Below, in pieces: positions 10,056 to 19,059 of a stretch of DNA of 64,000 bases. The notes below the pieces were generated by a model, which was given only the letters and a program-made list of their open reading frames with translations, did no database searches and was not told the DNA's origin. This DNA comes from JACCZH01 sp963729445 (GTDB taxonomy: Bacteria > Chloroflexota > Chloroflexia > Thermomicrobiales > CFX8): positions 496,001 through 560,000 of the forward strand of contig CAVSNU010000003.1 in the NCBI GenBank assembly GCA_963729445.1. Direction: 5' to 3'. Position 1 is the first letter of the stretch. The number at the start of each line of letters is the position of its first letter. The position numbers and the translations under genes are program-made.

Positions 10056-10988
10056 CTAGGCTAGATTAGCCATTGCTTCGACCAGCGATTTCACTGCTTC
10101 AGATGACTTGTGCAGAGCGGCCTGCTCGTTGTCGGTTAGCGGGACCTCAATGATCTCTTTCACGCCGCCAGCGCCGAGCTTGATCGGCACGCCGACATAG
10201 AGACCTCTAATCCCGTATTCGCCTTCGAGCAGAACGCTCACCGGCACGACCCGGTTCTTGTCGTGAACGATCGCATCCACCATCAACGCGGCCGAGTTAC
10301 CCGGCGCGTAGTAGGCGGAGCCGGTCTTCAGAAGCGAGACGATCTCCGCGCCTCCGTTGGCCGTGCGCTCGCTAATGGACTTGATGCGCTCCTCTGACAT
10401 CAATTCGGTGATCGGGATGCCGCCCACGGTGGTAAAGCGAGGCAGCGGCACCATCGTGTCGCCGTGACCACCCAGCACCAGCGCCTGGACATCCTCCATC
10501 GCCACGCCGAGCTCCATCGCGACAAACGTCCGGAAGCGCGCAGAATCGAGCACGCCCGCCATGCCGATCACCCGCTCCTTCGGCAGCCCGGCAGCGTCAA
10601 AAGCGACGTGGCACATAGCGTCGAGCGGGTTCGAGACAATGATGAGGACTGCGTCGGGTGACTGCGCGACAACCGACTGGGTCACGCTCTTGACGATGCC
10701 CATGTTGGTCTTCAACAGGTCGTCCCGGCTCATACCCGGCTTGCGAGCAACGCCGCTGGTGATAACGACAACATCGGAGCCCGCCGTCTCCTCATAGGAG
10801 TTCGTGCCCGTGATCCTGGTGTTATAGCCCAACACGGGGCCAGCCTGCATGAGGTCGAGCGCCTTGCCCTGCGGCATACCCTCGACAATATCGACCAGCA
10901 CCACATCGGCATAATCCCGTTGGGCAACTTCTTGAGCGGTCACGCTACCGACATTGCCTGCCCCAACGACAGTCACTTTGGCTCGCAT
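10056..10988 (-). CDS. mdh: Malate dehydrogenase (LDH-like type)
   Basis: 310 residues starting MRAKVTVVGAGNVG (NAD loop GxGxxG). Asp in VVLVDI selects NAD over NADP; LVSNPLD, GMAGVLDSARF and GGHGDTMVPL give the substrate Arg and catalytic Asp/His region. It interconverts malate and oxaloacetate in the TCA cycle. The start at 10988 matches the family N-terminus; GGAGGG lies 12 bases upstream, and an alternative TTG closer to that site would add a few residues. First gene of the leftward block, head-to-head with the tRNA cluster promoter region. Confidence 0.95.
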   Translation of the reverse strand: MRAKVTVVGAGNVGSVTAQEVAQRDYADVVLVDIVEGMPQGKALDLMQAGPVLGYNTRITGTNSYEETAGSDVVVITSGVARKPGMSRDDLLKTNMGIVKSVTQSVVAQSPDAVLIIVSNPLDAMCHVAFDAAGLPKERVIGMAGVLDSARFRTFVAMELGVAMEDVQALVLGGHGDTMVPLPRFTTVGGIPITELMSEERIKSISERTANGGAEIVSLLKTGSAYYAPGNSAALMVDAIVHDKNRVVPVSVLLEGEYGIRGLYVGVPIKLGAGGVKEIIEVPLTDNEQAALHKSSEAVKSLVEAMANLA

Positions 10989-11141
10989 ATGCTGCAACAT
11001 CCCTCCACGTCTCATCGATTGTGAGACCACCTATACACGGCTAGGATGATAGCATGCTAGGTGTTAGAATCCGCTCCGGCGCCGGTGGTTGGCGCCTGCT
11101 CTGCGGCTCGAAAGCGGACGTCCCGGCGGCTCACACCTTGC

Positions 11142-11170
11142 TTGACAACCCTTCTGCCGCTGGTTACAAT
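11142..11170 (+). promoter_or_regulatory. Sigma-70-type promoter of the tRNA-Leu-Val-Phe cluster
   Basis: A perfect -35 TTGACA at 11142-11147 and a -10 TACAAT at 11165-11170 are separated by 17 bases. The first tRNA starts 36 bases after the -10 box, in keeping with a stable-RNA promoter. Confidence 0.85.
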
Positions 11171-11205
11171 TTTAGATGCCCGGCTCGCGGGCGAATCCGT
11201 AGCTT

Positions 11206-11290
11206 GCCCAGGTGGCGGAATTGGCAGACGCGCTAGCTTGAGGGGCTAGTGCCCGTTAAGGGCGTGGAGGTTCAAGTCCTTTCCTGGGCA
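11206..11290 (+). tRNA. tRNA-Leu (anticodon GAG)
   Basis: An 85-nt class II tRNA with acceptor arms GCCCAGG/CCTGGGC, anticodon stem TAGC/GCTA with loop TTGAGGG, a long variable arm and a GGTTCAAGTCC T-arm. The CCA end is not encoded in full. Confidence 0.95.
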
Positions 11291-11313
11291 CCGAACACGG
11301 ACGTTGGAACTGA

Positions 11314-11386
11314 GGGCGATTAGCTCAGCTGGAAGAGCGCCACGTTTACACCGTGGATGTCAGAGGTTCGAGCCCTCTATCGCCCA
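11314..11386 (+). tRNA. tRNA-Val (anticodon UAC)
   Basis: Acceptor arms GGGCGAT/ATCGCCC; anticodon stem CCACG/CGTGG around loop TTTACAC; T-arm GAGGTTCGAGCCCTC. Second of three tandem tRNAs. Confidence 0.95.
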
Positions 11387-11419
11387 CCAGGCCGGGCGTG
11401 GCTCCGTCCCAAGCCTCAT

Positions 11420-11495
11420 GCCAAGGTAGCTCAGTTGGTAGAGCTCACGACTGAAAATCGTGCGGTCGGCGGTTCGAGTCCGCCCCTTGGCACCA
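11420..11495 (+). tRNA. tRNA-Phe (anticodon GAA)
   Basis: Acceptor arms GCCAAGG/CCTTGGC; anticodon stem CACGA/TCGTG around loop CTGAAAA; CCA end encoded. Last of the tandem tRNAs, followed by a terminator. Confidence 0.95.
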
Positions 11496-11522
11496 TGACC
11501 ACGCGCGCGACTTTGACCACCA

Positions 11523-11542
11523 ACCCCGCCACGGCGGGGTTT
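11523..11542 (+). terminator. Terminator of the tRNA cluster
   Basis: ACCCCGCC/GGCGGGGT stem with a two-base loop followed by TTTCGTATTT. It lies 27 bases after tRNA-Phe and just before dprE1. Confidence 0.75.
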
Positions 11543-11558
11543 CGTATTTCACCCTCAA

Positions 11559-12983
11559 ATGGTTGGACACGCAGTGCTGGAGCGTCTTAAGTCCATCTCC
11601 GGTCAGAGCGAGAATCATGAAGCGCCGGCCGAACAACTTCTCGCTGGTTGGGGCAGAACTGCCCCGACCCTCGCAACCGTCTCCCGGCCTACTGCTGAAG
11701 CAGACATCTCCCAACTCCTCGCCTCCCGCCCCGATCGTGGACTGATTGCACGCGGACTGGGCCGCAGCTACGGCGATCCTGCCCAGAATGCCGGCGGATC
11801 CGTTGTCGACATGACCGGCCTGGCGGCCGTACATCACTTCGATGTCGACCAGGGGCTCATCACCGTCGAAGCAGGGCTCAGCCTCGAACGTTTGACGTCG
11901 ATGATCCTTCCCTTCGGGTTCTTCTTACCGGTGTCGCCGGGGACTCAGTTCGTCACCGTTGGCGGGGCAATCGCCTGCGACATTCACGGGAAGAACCATC
12001 ACGTCGATGGCAGCTTCTGCAATCATGTGACTCAATTCGACATCATCACTCCGTCCGGAGAGCGACGAACCGCATCGCCCAACCAGACTCCGGAGCTCTT
12101 CTGGGCCACGGCCGGCGGTATGGGGTTGACCGGAATCATCCTGAACGCCACGCTTAAGCTCCCGCGAGTTGAATCGTCGCGCATCCTTGTCGACACCGAT
12201 CGAACCCGGGACCTTGATGAGGTAATGAGCCTCCAGCAGTCCGGGGATGAGGGCTACCAGTACTCGGTGGCCTGGGTGGACTGCATGGCGCGCGGTTCGT
12301 CGCTCGGACGTTCGATCCTCATGCGAGGGAACCACGCAACCGCACAGGACCTGGGCCGGGGCAACCACAGCAATGCTCTGGCGACAAAAAACGGCCCTGC
12401 AGTAACTGCTCCCCCCTGGGTGCCGTCGGGGTTGCTGCGCACGTCCAGCGTGAAACTGATGAACGAAGTCTGGTATCGCAAGGCCCCCCGGCAGGAGCGA
12501 GACGGCCTCCAGACGATCAAGCAGTTCTTCTATCCCCTCGACTGGGTCGGCGAGTGGAATCGTTTCTATGGCCCCCTCGGCTTTCTCCAGTACCAGTTCG
12601 TCGTTCCGGACGCGAGTAGCGACGTGGTGCGGACGATCATCGAGGCGCTGGCTACAGGCGGCTGGCCGACATCGTTAGCCGTTCTGAAGCGCATGGGTGC
12701 CGCACACGGCCCGCTCTCGTTCGCCATCCCGGGCTGGACGCTGGCAGTCGACATTCCCGCTGGCATCCCGGCGCTGAACGAGCTGTTGGATGACTTTGAC
12801 AATCTGGTTGCCGACGCTGGTGGCCGCATCTATCTCGCGAAAGACTCACGCATGCGTCCCGAGCTCTTGCCCGTCATGTACCCTCAACTGGAAACCTGGC
12901 GAGAGACGGTGCAACTACTCGACCCAGAGCGCGCCATGCGCTCCGATCTGGATCGGCGCTTACGACTGAGGGCAGAGGAATAA
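11559..12983 (+). CDS. dprE1: Decaprenylphosphoryl-beta-D-ribose 2'-oxidase-like flavoenzyme (DprE1)
   Basis: 474 residues. The FAD-binding segment ARGLGRSYGDPAQNAGG and the VGGAIACDIHGKNHHVDGSF stretch are close to mycobacterial DprE1; the C-terminal AKDSRMRPE keeps the active-site Lys. It would oxidise a polyprenyl-phospho-ribose to the 2-keto form, with DprE2 reducing it to polyprenyl-phospho-arabinose for cell-envelope arabinosylation. Residue 396 (codon 12744-12746) is Ala where the mycobacterial enzyme has Cys387. The start ATG has no clear ribosome site. dprE2 follows after 6 bases, which supports the assignment. Another aldonolactone-type oxidase is possible but less likely given the pair. 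Confidence 0.83.
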   Translation: MVGHAVLERLKSISGQSENHEAPAEQLLAGWGRTAPTLATVSRPTAEADISQLLASRPDRGLIARGLGRSYGDPAQNAGGSVVDMTGLAAVHHFDVDQGLITVEAGLSLERLTSMILPFGFFLPVSPGTQFVTVGGAIACDIHGKNHHVDGSFCNHVTQFDIITPSGERRTASPNQTPELFWATAGGMGLTGIILNATLKLPRVESSRILVDTDRTRDLDEVMSLQQSGDEGYQYSVAWVDCMARGSSLGRSILMRGNHATAQDLGRGNHSNALATKNGPAVTAPPWVPSGLLRTSSVKLMNEVWYRKAPRQERDGLQTIKQFFYPLDWVGEWNRFYGPLGFLQYQFVVPDASSDVVRTIIEALATGGWPTSLAVLKRMGAAHGPLSFAIPGWTLAVDIPAGIPALNELLDDFDNLVADAGGRIYLAKDSRMRPELLPVMYPQLETWRETVQLLDPERAMRSDLDRRLRLRAEE

Positions 12984-12989
12984 GGACAT

Positions 12990-13751
12990 ATGAAGAATTC
13001 GCTTGGGGCAGTCCAGAAGGTTCTCGTCCTCGGGGGCGACTCGGATATCGCCTTCGCGACACTGCGTGAGCTCATTCGCGCGCGAACCCGAACGATCATC
13101 CTCGCCGGGCGTTCTCCTGAGCGCCTCGAGGCTCGTGCCGCTGACTTGCGCGAGCTGGGCGCGACACACGTTGAGACCGCTCACTTCGATGGATTCGATA
13201 CCGGGAGCCATCAAAAGTTCGTCGAGTGCCTGTTCGCTGAACAGGACGACATCGATCTCGTCTTTGTTGCCTTCGGCGCGCTCGGCAATCAGCTCGAAGA
13301 CGAGCTCGATCCGACACGCGCCCTCAAGGTGATCCACAGTAATTACGTCGGCGCGGTCTCAGTCCTGATCCCGATCGCTGCTGCGCTCAAGAAACAGGGC
13401 CATGGCACTATCGTGGTTATGTCCACTGTTGCAGCTGAGCGTCCCCGCCGCTCGAACTACATTTATGGTTCGTCCAAGGCGGGAATAGACTGGTTTGCCC
13501 AGGGGCTTGGTGATGCACTCAAGGGCAGCGGGGTCAACGTCATGATCGTGCGCCCAGGGTTCGTCAAATCCAAGATGACCGCTCACCTGGACAACGCCCC
13601 CCTGGCCGCAACGCCTGAAGAAGTTGCCGAGGCGATTGCCGACGGACTGCGGCGCAACCGGGAGATGGTCTGGGTACCCGGAAAGATCCGCTGGGTAATG
13701 TCCGTCTTGCGCCATCTCCCGCGCCCGATATTCCGCAGGCTCAACCTGTAA
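12990..13751 (+). CDS. dprE2: Decaprenylphospho-2-keto-ribose reductase-like SDR (DprE2)
   Basis: 253 residues of the classical short-chain dehydrogenase fold: VLGGDSDIA as nucleotide loop, a Ser-Thr in MSTVAAERPRRSNYIYGSSKAG with the YxxxK pair, and a C-terminal basic/hydrophobic tail (RHLPRPIFRRLNL) as in DprE2. AAGGA precedes the ATG. It would reduce the keto-sugar made by DprE1 using NADH. Adjacent partner genes make this more specific than a generic SDR call. Confidence 0.82.
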   Translation: MKNSLGAVQKVLVLGGDSDIAFATLRELIRARTRTIILAGRSPERLEARAADLRELGATHVETAHFDGFDTGSHQKFVECLFAEQDDIDLVFVAFGALGNQLEDELDPTRALKVIHSNYVGAVSVLIPIAAALKKQGHGTIVVMSTVAAERPRRSNYIYGSSKAGIDWFAQGLGDALKGSGVNVMIVRPGFVKSKMTAHLDNAPLAATPEEVAEAIADGLRRNREMVWVPGKIRWVMSVLRHLPRPIFRRLNL

Positions 13752-13755
13752 GCCT

Positions 13756-14562
13756 TTAGTTGGGTAACGACACGCGCCGCTGTTCCCCACCGACGAATGA
13801 GGTGCGCCAGTCGATCCCCAGCGACCTGAGCTCGGCGTAGATTTCCGGGATCGAATGCCCCGTATCCTCGGCCTTGTGTGAGTCTGACCCGACCGTCAGG
13901 ATGCTCCCGCCTTCCTGGACGAACCAGCTCAGCACGCGTGGCTCGGGAAACGTCGCGCCTGTCCCGCGCCTGAGACCTGACGTATTGATCTCGAAACCCA
14001 CCCCTCGTTCGGCTGCCAGCCGGAAAATCTCGCGCAAGCGAGCTTCAAAATGGTCCGCGTCCACATCCCACATTGAAACACCATGGTAGCGCCGTGGCAG
14101 GTCCAGATGGCCGACGACGTTCGGAAAGCCTGTGTCAACCAGGCCACGTACCTGGTCGAGGTAGTCGTCATACATCGTCCTCGGTCCACCCATCGCCTCA
14201 AGCGTCGTGAATCCGACATACGTATGGTTGAGATTGTGGACCGAGCCGATGATGAAATCGAAATCGTGGCTCGCGACGAACTCCTCTACCTCACCCCGGA
14301 TCGATTCATTCCAGTCAACCTCTGCCGCCTTCAGAATCGTCAACCTGTCGCCAAACTGCTCTCGATAGCGCTCGATCTCCGCGCAGTACGCCTCGTAGCG
14401 ATAGTGCGCCCGGGACTCCGCATCACAGGTGTCATGGTCGACATGCTCGGTAAACGCAATTTCTGAAATGCCTCGATCAATCGCAGCCCGGCACTGGGCT
14501 TCCATCGACTCCTTGCTGTCAATCGAGAAACGGGTGTGGGCATGATAGTCGCCAATCGTCAC
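13756..14562 (-). CDS. PHP-domain histidinol-phosphatase-like hydrolase
   Basis: 268 residues. DYHAHTRFS gives the first HxH metal pair of the PHP domain; TEHVDHD, GSVHNL, HLDLPRRY and GSDSHK supply the remaining ligands. The overall arrangement matches the HisJ/HisK histidinol-phosphatase branch, which completes histidine synthesis from histidinol phosphate. GTG at 14562 lies seven bases after GAGAGG. It converges with dprE2 and diverges from hppA. No other his gene is near, so another phosphoester substrate cannot be excluded. Confidence 0.75.
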   Translation of the reverse strand: MTIGDYHAHTRFSIDSKESMEAQCRAAIDRGISEIAFTEHVDHDTCDAESRAHYRYEAYCAEIERYREQFGDRLTILKAAEVDWNESIRGEVEEFVASHDFDFIIGSVHNLNHTYVGFTTLEAMGGPRTMYDDYLDQVRGLVDTGFPNVVGHLDLPRRYHGVSMWDVDADHFEARLREIFRLAAERGVGFEINTSGLRRGTGATFPEPRVLSWFVQEGGSILTVGSDSHKAEDTGHSIPEIYAELRSLGIDWRTSFVGGEQRRVSLPN

Positions 14563-14806
14563 GTGTACACCTCTCTACGTGTGTATGAGCTCCGGGCCGG
14601 TGCCGCCGGCCCGCGACATTCATAACACAGCGACTCCATCAATATCAGTCAAAGTTTGCGACAAGGATCACCGCTCACATGTGGCGGCCTGTTGCCAGCC
14701 TAGTAGAACCCGCTTACAATACGCGGAAGTAGCTGAAAATGGCGCATCCGGGGACGTAACAACGCTTCGTATGCGCTTCGATTTGTATTGTGGGGGGACC
14801 AAGAGC

Positions 14807-16870
14807 GTGTCAGAGGTAGACGCGGGGTTACTCGCGGCAGCGGTCGCTTCAGTGGCGGCCATTATTTATGGCGTGATTCTGGTTCGGTCGGTACTGGCAC
14901 AGCCAGCGGGCAACGAGAGGATGTGCGAAATCGCCCGTGCCATTCAAGAGGGCGCGGAAGCCTACATGAAACGGCAGTATTCGATCGTCGCGATCGTGGC
15001 TGCCGTTATCGCTGTCGCACTCGGTTTTCTTATCAACTTCGAGACAGCACTCGGCTTTCTAATCGGCGCGGCTGCATCGGCCGCGGCCGGTTTCATTGGA
15101 ATGAGCGTCGCGGTACGCGCAAACGTCCGCACCGCGGAAGCCGGGCGCAAGGGTCTCGGCCTGGCGCTGAGCACTGCCTTCAAGGGTGGGACCGTGACGG
15201 GGCTCTTCGTTGTCGGCCTGGGGCTCGCGTCAGTGACCGGGTTCTATGCCATCTTCGAAGATGTTGATGCCCTCATCGGGCTCGGCTTCGGTGGCTCGCT
15301 GATATCGGTGTTTGCTCGCATCGGTGGCGGTATCTACACCAAAGCCGCTGATGTCGGCGCTGACCTCGTCGGAAAGGTCGAGGCTGGGATTCCCGAAGAC
15401 GATCCTCGCAACCCGGCCGTGATCGCCGACAACGTCGGCGACAACGTCGGTGACTGCGCCGGCATGGCCGCGGACCTCTTCGAGACCTATGCGGTGACCG
15501 CCATCGCCGCCATGCTCCTCGGCAGTCTGGTCTTCGTGGATAACCAGACAGCCATCATCTTCCCGCTAGCCCTTGGCGCGGTCTCAATCATCGCCTCGAT
15601 TATCGGCACATTCTTCGTGCGGGTCGGGCCGGGCGGCTCGATCATGGGCGCCCTCTACAAGGGGCTCATCGTCGCGGCAGTCCTGGCAATTATCGCCTTC
15701 TACCCGATCACAAGCTGGTTGATGGCCGGCAACGGCGTCATCACGGATGCTGATGTCAGCCTCTTCAGACTAACGTTCGGGATGAGCGAAACGCTCAAGA
15801 TCTTCCTGTGCGCGGTGATGGGCATCATCGTCACCGCCGGTGTCGTCATCTTCACCGAATACTACACATCTACGAACTTCAAGCCGGTCAAAGACCTCGC
15901 GAAGGCATCGGAAACCGGCCACGGCACCAACATCATTTCCGGACTTGCACTTTCGATGAAAGCCACAGCACTGCCGATCGGCTTGATCGCGTTCGCGATT
16001 TATGTCTCCTACGGTTTAACCACCGGCGACAACCCTGACTCCGGGCTCTATGGCATCGCAATCGCGGCCATGGCAATGCTCTCGATGGCCGGCATCATCG
16101 TTGCCATCGACTCGTTTGGGCCGATCACCGACAACGCGGGCGGCATCGCTGAAATGGCAGAAATGCCGGACGAGGTACGCGCGATCACCGATCCGCTCGA
16201 TGAAGTTGGCAACACCACCAAGGCTGTCACCAAGGCCTATGCCATTGCCTCGGCCGGACTTGCGGCGCTGGTGCTCTTCGCCTCCTTCTACCTCGAGCTC
16301 AGCGAACGCATTCCATTCGACCTCTCCGACCCGCACGTGCTGATCGGTCTGATGATCGGTGGCGCGCTCCCATACTTCTTTGCCGCGCTCCTGATGGAGT
16401 CGGTGGGCAAGGCCGGCGGCGCGGTCGTTCTTGAAGTACGCCGCCAGTTCCGCGAGATGCCGGGAATCCTCAAGGGGACCCAGCGGCCGGAATATGCCCG
16501 GTGCGTCGATATCGTCACCCGTCGAGCCCTGCGTGAGATGATCGCGCCGGCCATGCTGCCCGTCTTCACTCCCGTCCTCGTCGGCATCACGCTTGGGAAG
16601 GAAGCGATCGGCGGAGTGTTGATCGGTTCAATCCTCACCGGTTTGTTCGTCGCCATCTCCATGACGACCGGCGGTGCCGCGTGGGACAACGCCAAGAAGT
16701 ACATTGAGTCCGGCGCCCATGGCGGCAAGAACTCTCTGGCGCACCAGGCTGCGGTGACAGGAGACACGGTCGGTGATCCCTACAAGGACACCGCCGGGCC
16801 GGCGATCAACCCGATGATCAAGATCGTCAACATCGTCGCACTGCTCATGATCGCCATCATGAACTGGTAG
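14807..16870 (+). CDS. hppA: Membrane proton-translocating pyrophosphatase
   Basis: 687 residues with about 15-16 membrane segments. Catalytic motifs: ADVGADLVGKVEAGIPEDD followed by NPAVIADNVGDNVGDCAGMAADL, and the C-terminal DTVGDPYKDTAGPAINP. It hydrolyses pyrophosphate and pumps H+ across the membrane. The diagnostic segment reads GNTTKAVTKAYAI; Lys after GNTT (rather than Ala) marks the K+-independent H+-pumping class. GTG at 14807 is chosen because GGGGGG lies about nine bases upstream and the first membrane helix follows at once. Earlier in-frame codons reach back to 14579 but add a non-membrane tail. Confidence 0.95.
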   Translation: MSEVDAGLLAAAVASVAAIIYGVILVRSVLAQPAGNERMCEIARAIQEGAEAYMKRQYSIVAIVAAVIAVALGFLINFETALGFLIGAAASAAAGFIGMSVAVRANVRTAEAGRKGLGLALSTAFKGGTVTGLFVVGLGLASVTGFYAIFEDVDALIGLGFGGSLISVFARIGGGIYTKAADVGADLVGKVEAGIPEDDPRNPAVIADNVGDNVGDCAGMAADLFETYAVTAIAAMLLGSLVFVDNQTAIIFPLALGAVSIIASIIGTFFVRVGPGGSIMGALYKGLIVAAVLAIIAFYPITSWLMAGNGVITDADVSLFRLTFGMSETLKIFLCAVMGIIVTAGVVIFTEYYTSTNFKPVKDLAKASETGHGTNIISGLALSMKATALPIGLIAFAIYVSYGLTTGDNPDSGLYGIAIAAMAMLSMAGIIVAIDSFGPITDNAGGIAEMAEMPDEVRAITDPLDEVGNTTKAVTKAYAIASAGLAALVLFASFYLELSERIPFDLSDPHVLIGLMIGGALPYFFAALLMESVGKAGGAVVLEVRRQFREMPGILKGTQRPEYARCVDIVTRRALREMIAPAMLPVFTPVLVGITLGKEAIGGVLIGSILTGLFVAISMTTGGAAWDNAKKYIESGAHGGKNSLAHQAAVTGDTVGDPYKDTAGPAINPMIKIVNIVALLMIAIMNW

Positions 16871-16894
16871 GCATCTCCCGCAAACCGAAGAGAG

Positions 16895-16930
16895 AAAACG
16901 GGCCGCGCATGATGCGCGGCCCGTTTTCCT
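16895..16930. terminator. Bidirectional terminator between hppA and the membrane-protein gene
   Basis: A 14-bp perfect stem AAAACGGGCCGCGC/GCGCGGCCCGTTTT with a five-base loop has A-tract and T-tract flanks, so it can work on both convergent transcripts. Confidence 0.85.
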
Positions 16931-16955
16931 TTGCTCCTGCTTCACCTGTCCCAGG

Positions 16956-17675
16956 CTACGCCGGCCGGTGCGGGCCGTGTTCTGGCGCCTGTTGACGCGC
17001 CTCGCTGCGCTCCCGTATCTTCCGGAACATGTCAGTCTCCTCATAGACCACCTTGCCGGCCGTAGCGCGGTAGAGCACGCTCGTCACGATCGACGCCGGT
17101 CCCCAGAAGAGCAGAAAAACGCACAGGATCAAAAGCGCGAAACTCGTCCACAAACCTGCGATCCAGAACAGTGTCGATACGATATCCAGCACGCCAGTGA
17201 TGCTCGAATCAGCGATGCGGACCGAGTCCACGTCCATCCGAACGCGAAAGGCATTGAAGACGTAATACATCGCCAGTGCGAGGGGCGTCGCGACGAGCGG
17301 CCCCCAATAGCCCCTCGCGTAGCGCGCGAACAGATAGGCTGTTCCAAGCACCATCAGCCCAAAGAGCATATAGGAGACCGTACGCACGAAGTCGCCGGGA
17401 ACCGCGCTGAAGAACGGGTCACTCGCCTGCCCGGTCTTCTCGTTATGCGTGTACGTCGACACCGCGCCGAGCAGCTGGCGCCAGTTGTCAAACGCAGTGA
17501 CCCACAGGAGGGCACCCGCGGTCACCGCGAAGGTCGCCCGGTTCAGCCGCCGGTAGACTAGCTCCCGCTCGAACCACATCATATGCACGGTCGAACCGAA
17601 GCAGCGCATGACACTACCCAACATTATGAGTAGAGCGGCCAGTACTCCCCAGTCACTCACCAATACCTCGAACAT
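16956..17675 (-). CDS. Unknown integral membrane protein, six predicted helices
   Basis: Not recognised. 239 residues; hydrophobic stretches at about 7-27, 46-65, 98-118, 122-142, 158-176 and 178-198, then a charged tail of about 40 residues with many Arg and Glu. AAGGAG lies nine bases before ATG 17675, which fixes the start; the frame extends upstream without that support. It is a single-gene unit facing hppA across a shared terminator. Conserved aromatic and Asn-Trp residues between helices 2 and 3 are visible but no motif gives a function. Confidence 0.75.
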   Translation of the reverse strand: MFEVLVSDWGVLAALLIMLGSVMRCFGSTVHMMWFERELVYRRLNRATFAVTAGALLWVTAFDNWRQLLGAVSTYTHNEKTGQASDPFFSAVPGDFVRTVSYMLFGLMVLGTAYLFARYARGYWGPLVATPLALAMYYVFNAFRVRMDVDSVRIADSSITGVLDIVSTLFWIAGLWTSFALLILCVFLLFWGPASIVTSVLYRATAGKVVYEETDMFRKIRERSEARQQAPEHGPHRPA

Positions 17676-17823
17676 CGACGCTGGCTCCTTATGTGCCGGG
17701 TGCCCCCGGGGTATCTGCAACTCGATCCACACAGTCTACACCCTGAAACCGGTGAGCGATGGCCTCCATCTCCTTGACGCTAGCCCCGATCTTGCATACA
17801 CTTACATAGAGCACAGGAGACGT

Positions 17824-17898
17824 GCGGAAGTGGCTCAGTGGTAGAGCATCTCCTTGCCAAGGAGAAGGTCGCGGGTTCGAATCCCGTCTTCCGCTCCA
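17824..17898 (+). tRNA. tRNA-Gly (anticodon GCC)
   Basis: Acceptor arms GCGGAAG/CTTCCGC; anticodon stem TCTCC/GGAGA around loop TTGCCAA; CCA end encoded. Confidence 0.95.
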
Positions 17899-17899
17899 G

Positions 17900-17925
17900 A
17901 AGCGGGCCAACATGGCCCGCTTTTT
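17900..17925 (+). terminator. Terminator after tRNA-Gly
   Basis: AGCGGGCC/GGCCCGCT stem with a five-base loop and five T. It separates tRNA-Gly from tRNA-Leu 12 bases downstream, so the second tRNA depends on read-through or its own promoter. Confidence 0.8.
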
Positions 17926-17936
17926 CGTTCCTGCCT

Positions 17937-18021
17937 GCGGAAATGGCGGAATGGCAGACGCTGCGGTCTTAAAAACCGTTGGGGGGTAACCCCCGTGCGG
18001 GTTCGAGTCCCGCTTTCCGCA
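17937..18021 (+). tRNA. tRNA-Leu (anticodon UAA)
   Basis: An 85-nt class II tRNA with acceptor arms GCGGAAA/TTTCCGC, anticodon stem GCGGT/ACCGT around loop CTTAAAA, a long GGGGG/CCCCC variable arm and T-arm GCGGGTTCGAGTCCCGC. Full CCA is not encoded. The next 340 bases, to 18360, hold nothing I could identify. Confidence 0.95.
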
Positions 18022-18360
18022 CCTTGTTTTGTCCATGTAGACGCGGAAATCAGGATCGGTGCTGCTGACTTTGTTATGTTGCATTATGGCCCGCCGCACC
18101 CAGATCTGCACCAAATCATCATAGAATCGCTCATTAGCTAGTCCCCGATGCACATGAGGTCCTAAGCCGTAACATGAGTGCTCTGTGAGGTCCCTACGCC
18201 ATTTGTCTGGCGACGCGCAGGGTGCTTCTGATGGCTTGGAACAGCCCCTCGTCATCGAGTAACCGAACGAGTTTGGGGTTCATCGGCTCGAAGGGAGAAC
18301 AGGTCGACGGGGTGCAGTGGCAGCGAACCATAGCGTGACACGTAGACGTGGAGTGCGAGT

Positions 18361-18789
18361 ATGAGACCACGGATTACCGTCATCACAATCGGGGTCGATG
18401 ACCTGGAGAGATCGCTCCGGTTTTACCGCGACGGGCTTGGCCTCCCAACGCAGGGAATTATCGGCACCGAATTTGAACATGGCGCGGTGGCTTTCTTCGA
18501 CTTACAGGCGAGCGTGAAGCTCGCCATCTGGCCACGGACGAGCATTTCACACGACACTGGCATCCCGGTAAGCCCTCCAAACCCGACAGAATTCACGCTC
18601 GGCCACAACGTATCCTCGACAGAAGAAGTGGATGCGGTGATGGAGCAAGCCAGAAACGCAGGGGCGAAGATAGTCAAGCAGGCGCACGACACCTTCTGGG
18701 GCGGCTACGCAGGATATTTCCAGGACCCTGATGGGCATTTGTGGGAGATCGTGTGGAACCCGCAGCTTCAAGTCGAGGATGAGGCATAA
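18361..18789 (+). CDS. VOC (glyoxalase/bleomycin-resistance fold) family protein
   Basis: 142 residues. ITVITIGVDDLERSLRFYRDGLGLP at the N-terminus and AGYFQDPDGHLWEIVWNP at the C-terminus are the two beta-alpha-beta-beta-beta signatures of the vicinal-oxygen-chelate superfamily; His and Glu in the second motif could bind metal. GGAG lies seven bases before the ATG. Substrate unknown; close relatives are annotated as glyoxalases or dioxygenase-like proteins. Its own terminator follows. Confidence 0.85.
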   Translation: MRPRITVITIGVDDLERSLRFYRDGLGLPTQGIIGTEFEHGAVAFFDLQASVKLAIWPRTSISHDTGIPVSPPNPTEFTLGHNVSSTEEVDAVMEQARNAGAKIVKQAHDTFWGGYAGYFQDPDGHLWEIVWNPQLQVEDEA

Positions 18790-18824
18790 CATCGGCCACT
18801 AGCCGCCAGTCCGGAAGCACGCCC

Positions 18825-18849
18825 AAGCCCCGCCTAACCAGCGGGGCTT
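18825..18849 (+). terminator. Terminator after the VOC gene
   Basis: AAGCCCCGC/GCGGGGCTT stem with a seven-base loop; the downstream tract TCTCTGTTTCC is only moderately T-rich. The next 210 bases hold no gene I could support. Confidence 0.65.
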
Positions 18850-19059
18850 CTCTGTTTCCCGTTGCAGGTATAAAGAGTCATCTCTGTAAGTATTGACAAT
18901 CCGGGGTAGAGAACCATCAGGTTCAAGATCGTCAACTCAGCGCGGTGGAAAGGGATTCCGCGCCTCGCACATTGGTGATCCATTCGTGCTGCGTCGCCGA
19001 AGCGACCGTACGCAAGACGCGACACAGACCCTACTTGTCCGTCGGGGGCTTTATCGTAC

